64,000 bases of DNA, taken from NCBI GenBank assembly GCA_046292445.1, contig JBKBQT010000006.1:1-64000 (forward strand), written 5' to 3'. Under the pieces are notes generated by a model. That model was not told the origin of the DNA. It worked only from the letters and a program-made list of their open reading frames with translations, and did not search any database. Of this stretch, positions 62,091 through 64,000 are shown piece by piece. Positions within the stretch are counted from its first letter, which is position 1. Each line of letters begins with the position of its first letter. This DNA comes from CALIZF01 sp046292445. Lineage in GTDB: Bacteria > Pseudomonadota > Alphaproteobacteria > Rhodobacterales > Rhodobacteraceae. The position numbers and the translations under genes are program-made.

Positions 62091-62820
62091 CGACGATCGC
62101 CCGCATCCCCTCGAGCGGCACGAAGCCGCGCACCATCGTCTCATGGATGACAAAGCTCGGCGTGCCGTTGATCTGCAGCCGTTCGCCGAGCGCGCGGTTG
62201 GCCGCGATCACCGCGGTGACCTCCGGCGCATCCATCCGGGCGAGCACGGCATCGCCGTCCACCCCCGCATCCGCCGCGATCCGCCGCAGCGCCGCCGGCG
62301 TCGGCGGGCCGGCCAGCGCGATGAGCGCGTCATGCGCGACCTTGTAGGCATCGGGCCCCGCGATCTGCAGCACCGCGATCGCAAATCGCGACGAGGTGAC
62401 CGAATCCGGCCCGAGGATGGGGAATTCCTTGACCACGATGCGGATATTGCCGTCGCTTTCCACCAGCGCCTGCACGTCTTCATGCGCGCGGCGGCAATAG
62501 CCGCAGCGGTAATCGACGAATTCGACCACCGTGATGTCGCCGGCAAGGTTCCCGCCCGCCCAGGAGGCCGGGTTTTCCTCGAGCGCGGCGCGGTTGTCGC
62601 GCAGGGCGGCGATATCGGCATCGGCCTGCGCGCGCGCCTCGCGCTGTTCGATCACGCCGATCGCCTCGAGCAGCACTTCGGGGTTGTCGAGCAGATAGGC
62701 CCGCACCTCGGCGCGGAAGGCGGCGCGTTCCTCGGCCGTCATGCTGCCGAGATCGAGCGCGGCGGCGGGAAGGGCCAGCGCAAGCGCGGCGGCGGCGAGG
62801 AGGGGGCGGAAGGGGCGCAT
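62065..62820 (-). CDS. DsbA-family periplasmic thiol-disulfide protein
   Basis: Predicted 251-residue protein with a Sec signal at residues 1-21 (PFRPLLAAAALALALPAAAL). An N-terminal helical region precedes the thioredoxin-like domain: VVEFVDYRCGYCRRAHEDVQ with active site CGYC, and the cis-Pro in INGTPSFVIHETMV. It resembles BdbD/ScsC-type DsbA proteins (COG1651). It oxidises or isomerises disulfides in the periplasm. The start at 62820 is set by the signal peptide. Confidence 0.93.
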   Translation of the reverse strand: MRPFRPLLAAAALALALPAAALDLGSMTAEERAAFRAEVRAYLLDNPEVLLEAIGVIEQREARAQADADIAALRDNRAALEENPASWAGGNLAGDITVVEFVDYRCGYCRRAHEDVQALVESDGNIRIVVKEFPILGPDSVTSSRFAIAVLQIAGPDAYKVAHDALIALAGPPTPAALRRIAADAGVDGDAVLARMDAPEVTAVIAANRALGERLQINGTPSFVIHETMVRGFVPLEGMRAIVAGQRAKKG

Positions 62821-62945
62821 GCAGGGCTCCGGGGCAAGGTCGAGGTCGGGCAAGCCTTAGATCGGCCAAGGTCGAGGTCGGGCGAGGGCGTTGACGCCGC
62901 GCGGTGACGCGGGCAATGGCTCGGGGGCAGCATAGGGGGGGCGGC

Positions 62946-64000
62946 ATGCGGGTTTCAAGGCGCGGCACGGTCGATCCGTTCATCGTGATGGACGTGATGG
63001 AGGCGGCGCGCGCCGCCGAGGCGGCCGGGCGCAGCGTGATCCACATGGAGGTCGGCCAGCCCGGCACCCCGGCCCCGGCTGCCGCGCTGGCGGCGGCGGC
63101 GGCAGCGATGGCCGCCGGGCCGCTGGGCTACACCGTGGCGCTCGGCCTGCCGGAGTTGCGGGCGGGGATCGCCGCGCTCTACCGCCGGCGGCACGGGATC
63201 GACCTCGACCCCGGCCGGGTGATCGTGACCGCCGGGTCCTCGGCGGCCTTCGTCCTTGCCTTCACCGCGCTTTTCGAGGCGGGCGACCGGGTGGGGCTCG
63301 GCCTGCCCGGCTATCCGTCCTATCGCCACATCCTGTCGGCGCTGAGCCTTGTGCCGGTCGGGATCGAGACGCGGGCGGCGGCGCGGTTCCAGCCCGAACC
63401 CGATGCCCTGCCGGGTGGGCTTGCCGGCCTCATCCTCGCCTCGCCCGCCAACCCAACCGGCACGATGCTGGGCCGTCCGGCGCTCGCCGCGCTGATCGCA
63501 ACGGCGCGGGACCGCGGCATCGCGGTGGTGTCGGACGAGATCTATCACGGCATCAGCTTCGGCCCCCGGCCCGTCACGGCGCTGGAGGTCACGGACGATG
63601 TCTATGTCGTCAATTCCTTCTCGAAATATTTCTCGATGACCGGCTGGCGCATCGGCTGGATGGTGGTGCCGCCCGGCCATGTGCGCAGCATCGAGCGGCT
63701 GGCGCAGAACCTCTTCATCTGCCCGCCGCATGTCGGGCAGGTGGCCGCCCTCGCCGCCCTCGATGCAGGGGAGGAGCTGGAGCGGAACGTGGCCGTCTAT
63801 GCCGCCAACCGCGCGCTGGTGGTGGCGGGGCTTGCGGCGGCGGGGCTGCCGGTGGCGCCGCCCGACGGGGCATTCTATGCCTATGCCGATGTGTCGGGCC
63901 TGACCGGCGACGCCCGCGCCCTTGCCGCCCGGATCCTCGCCGAGGCCGGGGTGGCGGTGACGCCGGGGGTCGATTTCGACCCGGCCCGCGGCAACCGGTT
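62946..64000 (+). CDS. PLP-dependent aminotransferase (class I/II), C-terminus outside window
   Basis: The frame is open from 62946 to the window end, about 351 codons. MRVSRRGTVDPFIVMDVMEA, MEVGQPGTPAP, YTVALGLPELRAGIAALYRR, ILASPANPTGTMLG, VVSDEIYHGISF and VVNSFSKYFSMTGWRIGWMV (Lys forms the Schiff base with PLP) are all fold-type I aminotransferase motifs. Aspartate/aromatic or LL-DAP-like aminotransferases fit; the substrate is not determinable. It is divergent from the DsbA gene. Confidence 0.93.
   Translation, partial: MRVSRRGTVDPFIVMDVMEAARAAEAAGRSVIHMEVGQPGTPAPAAALAAAAAAMAAGPLGYTVALGLPELRAGIAALYRRRHGIDLDPGRVIVTAGSSAAFVLAFTALFEAGDRVGLGLPGYPSYRHILSALSLVPVGIETRAAARFQPEPDALPGGLAGLILASPANPTGTMLGRPALAALIATARDRGIAVVSDEIYHGISFGPRPVTALEVTDDVYVVNSFSKYFSMTGWRIGWMVVPPGHVRSIERLAQNLFICPPHVGQVAALAALDAGEELERNVAVYAANRALVVAGLAAAGLPVAPPDGAFYAYADVSGLTGDARALAARILAEAGVAVTPGVDFDPARGNR

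Overview
The window is GC-rich, densely coded chromosomal DNA from an alphaproteobacterium, most likely of the Rhodobacteraceae (Rhodobacter/Paracoccus-like). The evidence is a full gene transfer agent (GTA) cluster of the Rhodobacter capsulatus type followed directly by cysE, a CckA hybrid kinase, a LexA-type GTTC-N7-GTTC box in front of recA, several Hint-domain and RTX proteins, and a TRAP transporter. No integrase, replication or lysis genes, rRNA or CRISPR array were seen. One tRNA (Leu, anticodon UAG) was found. No stretch longer than about 250 bases is without a gene or a described element.

Layout. 1-11.2 kb: end-truncated DUF2927 lipoprotein, xthA, an FAD monooxygenase, dksA, a MoxR-type ATPase, two tandem paralogous Hint-domain proteins, an RsmB-like rRNA methyltransferase and cckA. 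11.2-17.8 kb: a sulfotransferase diverging from recA, then alaS, a DUF1330 protein, class I aldolase and a third, Cys-less Hint protein. 18-24.2 kb: tRNA-Leu, tig, fabD, yceI, the rpsF-rpsR-rplI operon, fabG and acpP. 24.2-28.7 kb: a ureohydrolase-like protein, a second sulfotransferase, fabF and mltG.

28.8-42.9 kb: the GTA cluster, genes g1 to g15 on one strand (terminase, portal, protease, capsid, connectors, tail proteins, tape measure, baseplate, peptidase, megatron), with many start/stop overlaps. A TTGACC-17-TATACC promoter, an upstream palindrome and a strong intrinsic terminator in the leader precede g1, which suggests the whole particle operon could be controlled by attenuation.

42.9-64 kb: cysE, then ilvBN on the opposite strand with a leader peptide and attenuator; a frameshifted RTX gene; a CaCA antiporter; a sensor kinase / response regulator / VOC operon divergent from a TRAP dctPQM operon; an RTX protein with a binding-protein-like N-terminus; arginyl/leucyl-transferase (bpt); RDD and DUF2852 membrane proteins; glnE; a small conserved protein; a DsbA-family thioredoxin; and an aminotransferase cut by the window end.

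Regulatory connections visible in the sequence: a CtrA-type TTAA-N7-TTAA box before cckA (CckA-CtrA signalling is known to control GTA production in Rhodobacter), two LexA boxes before recA, and short tandem repeats at several convergent gene ends.
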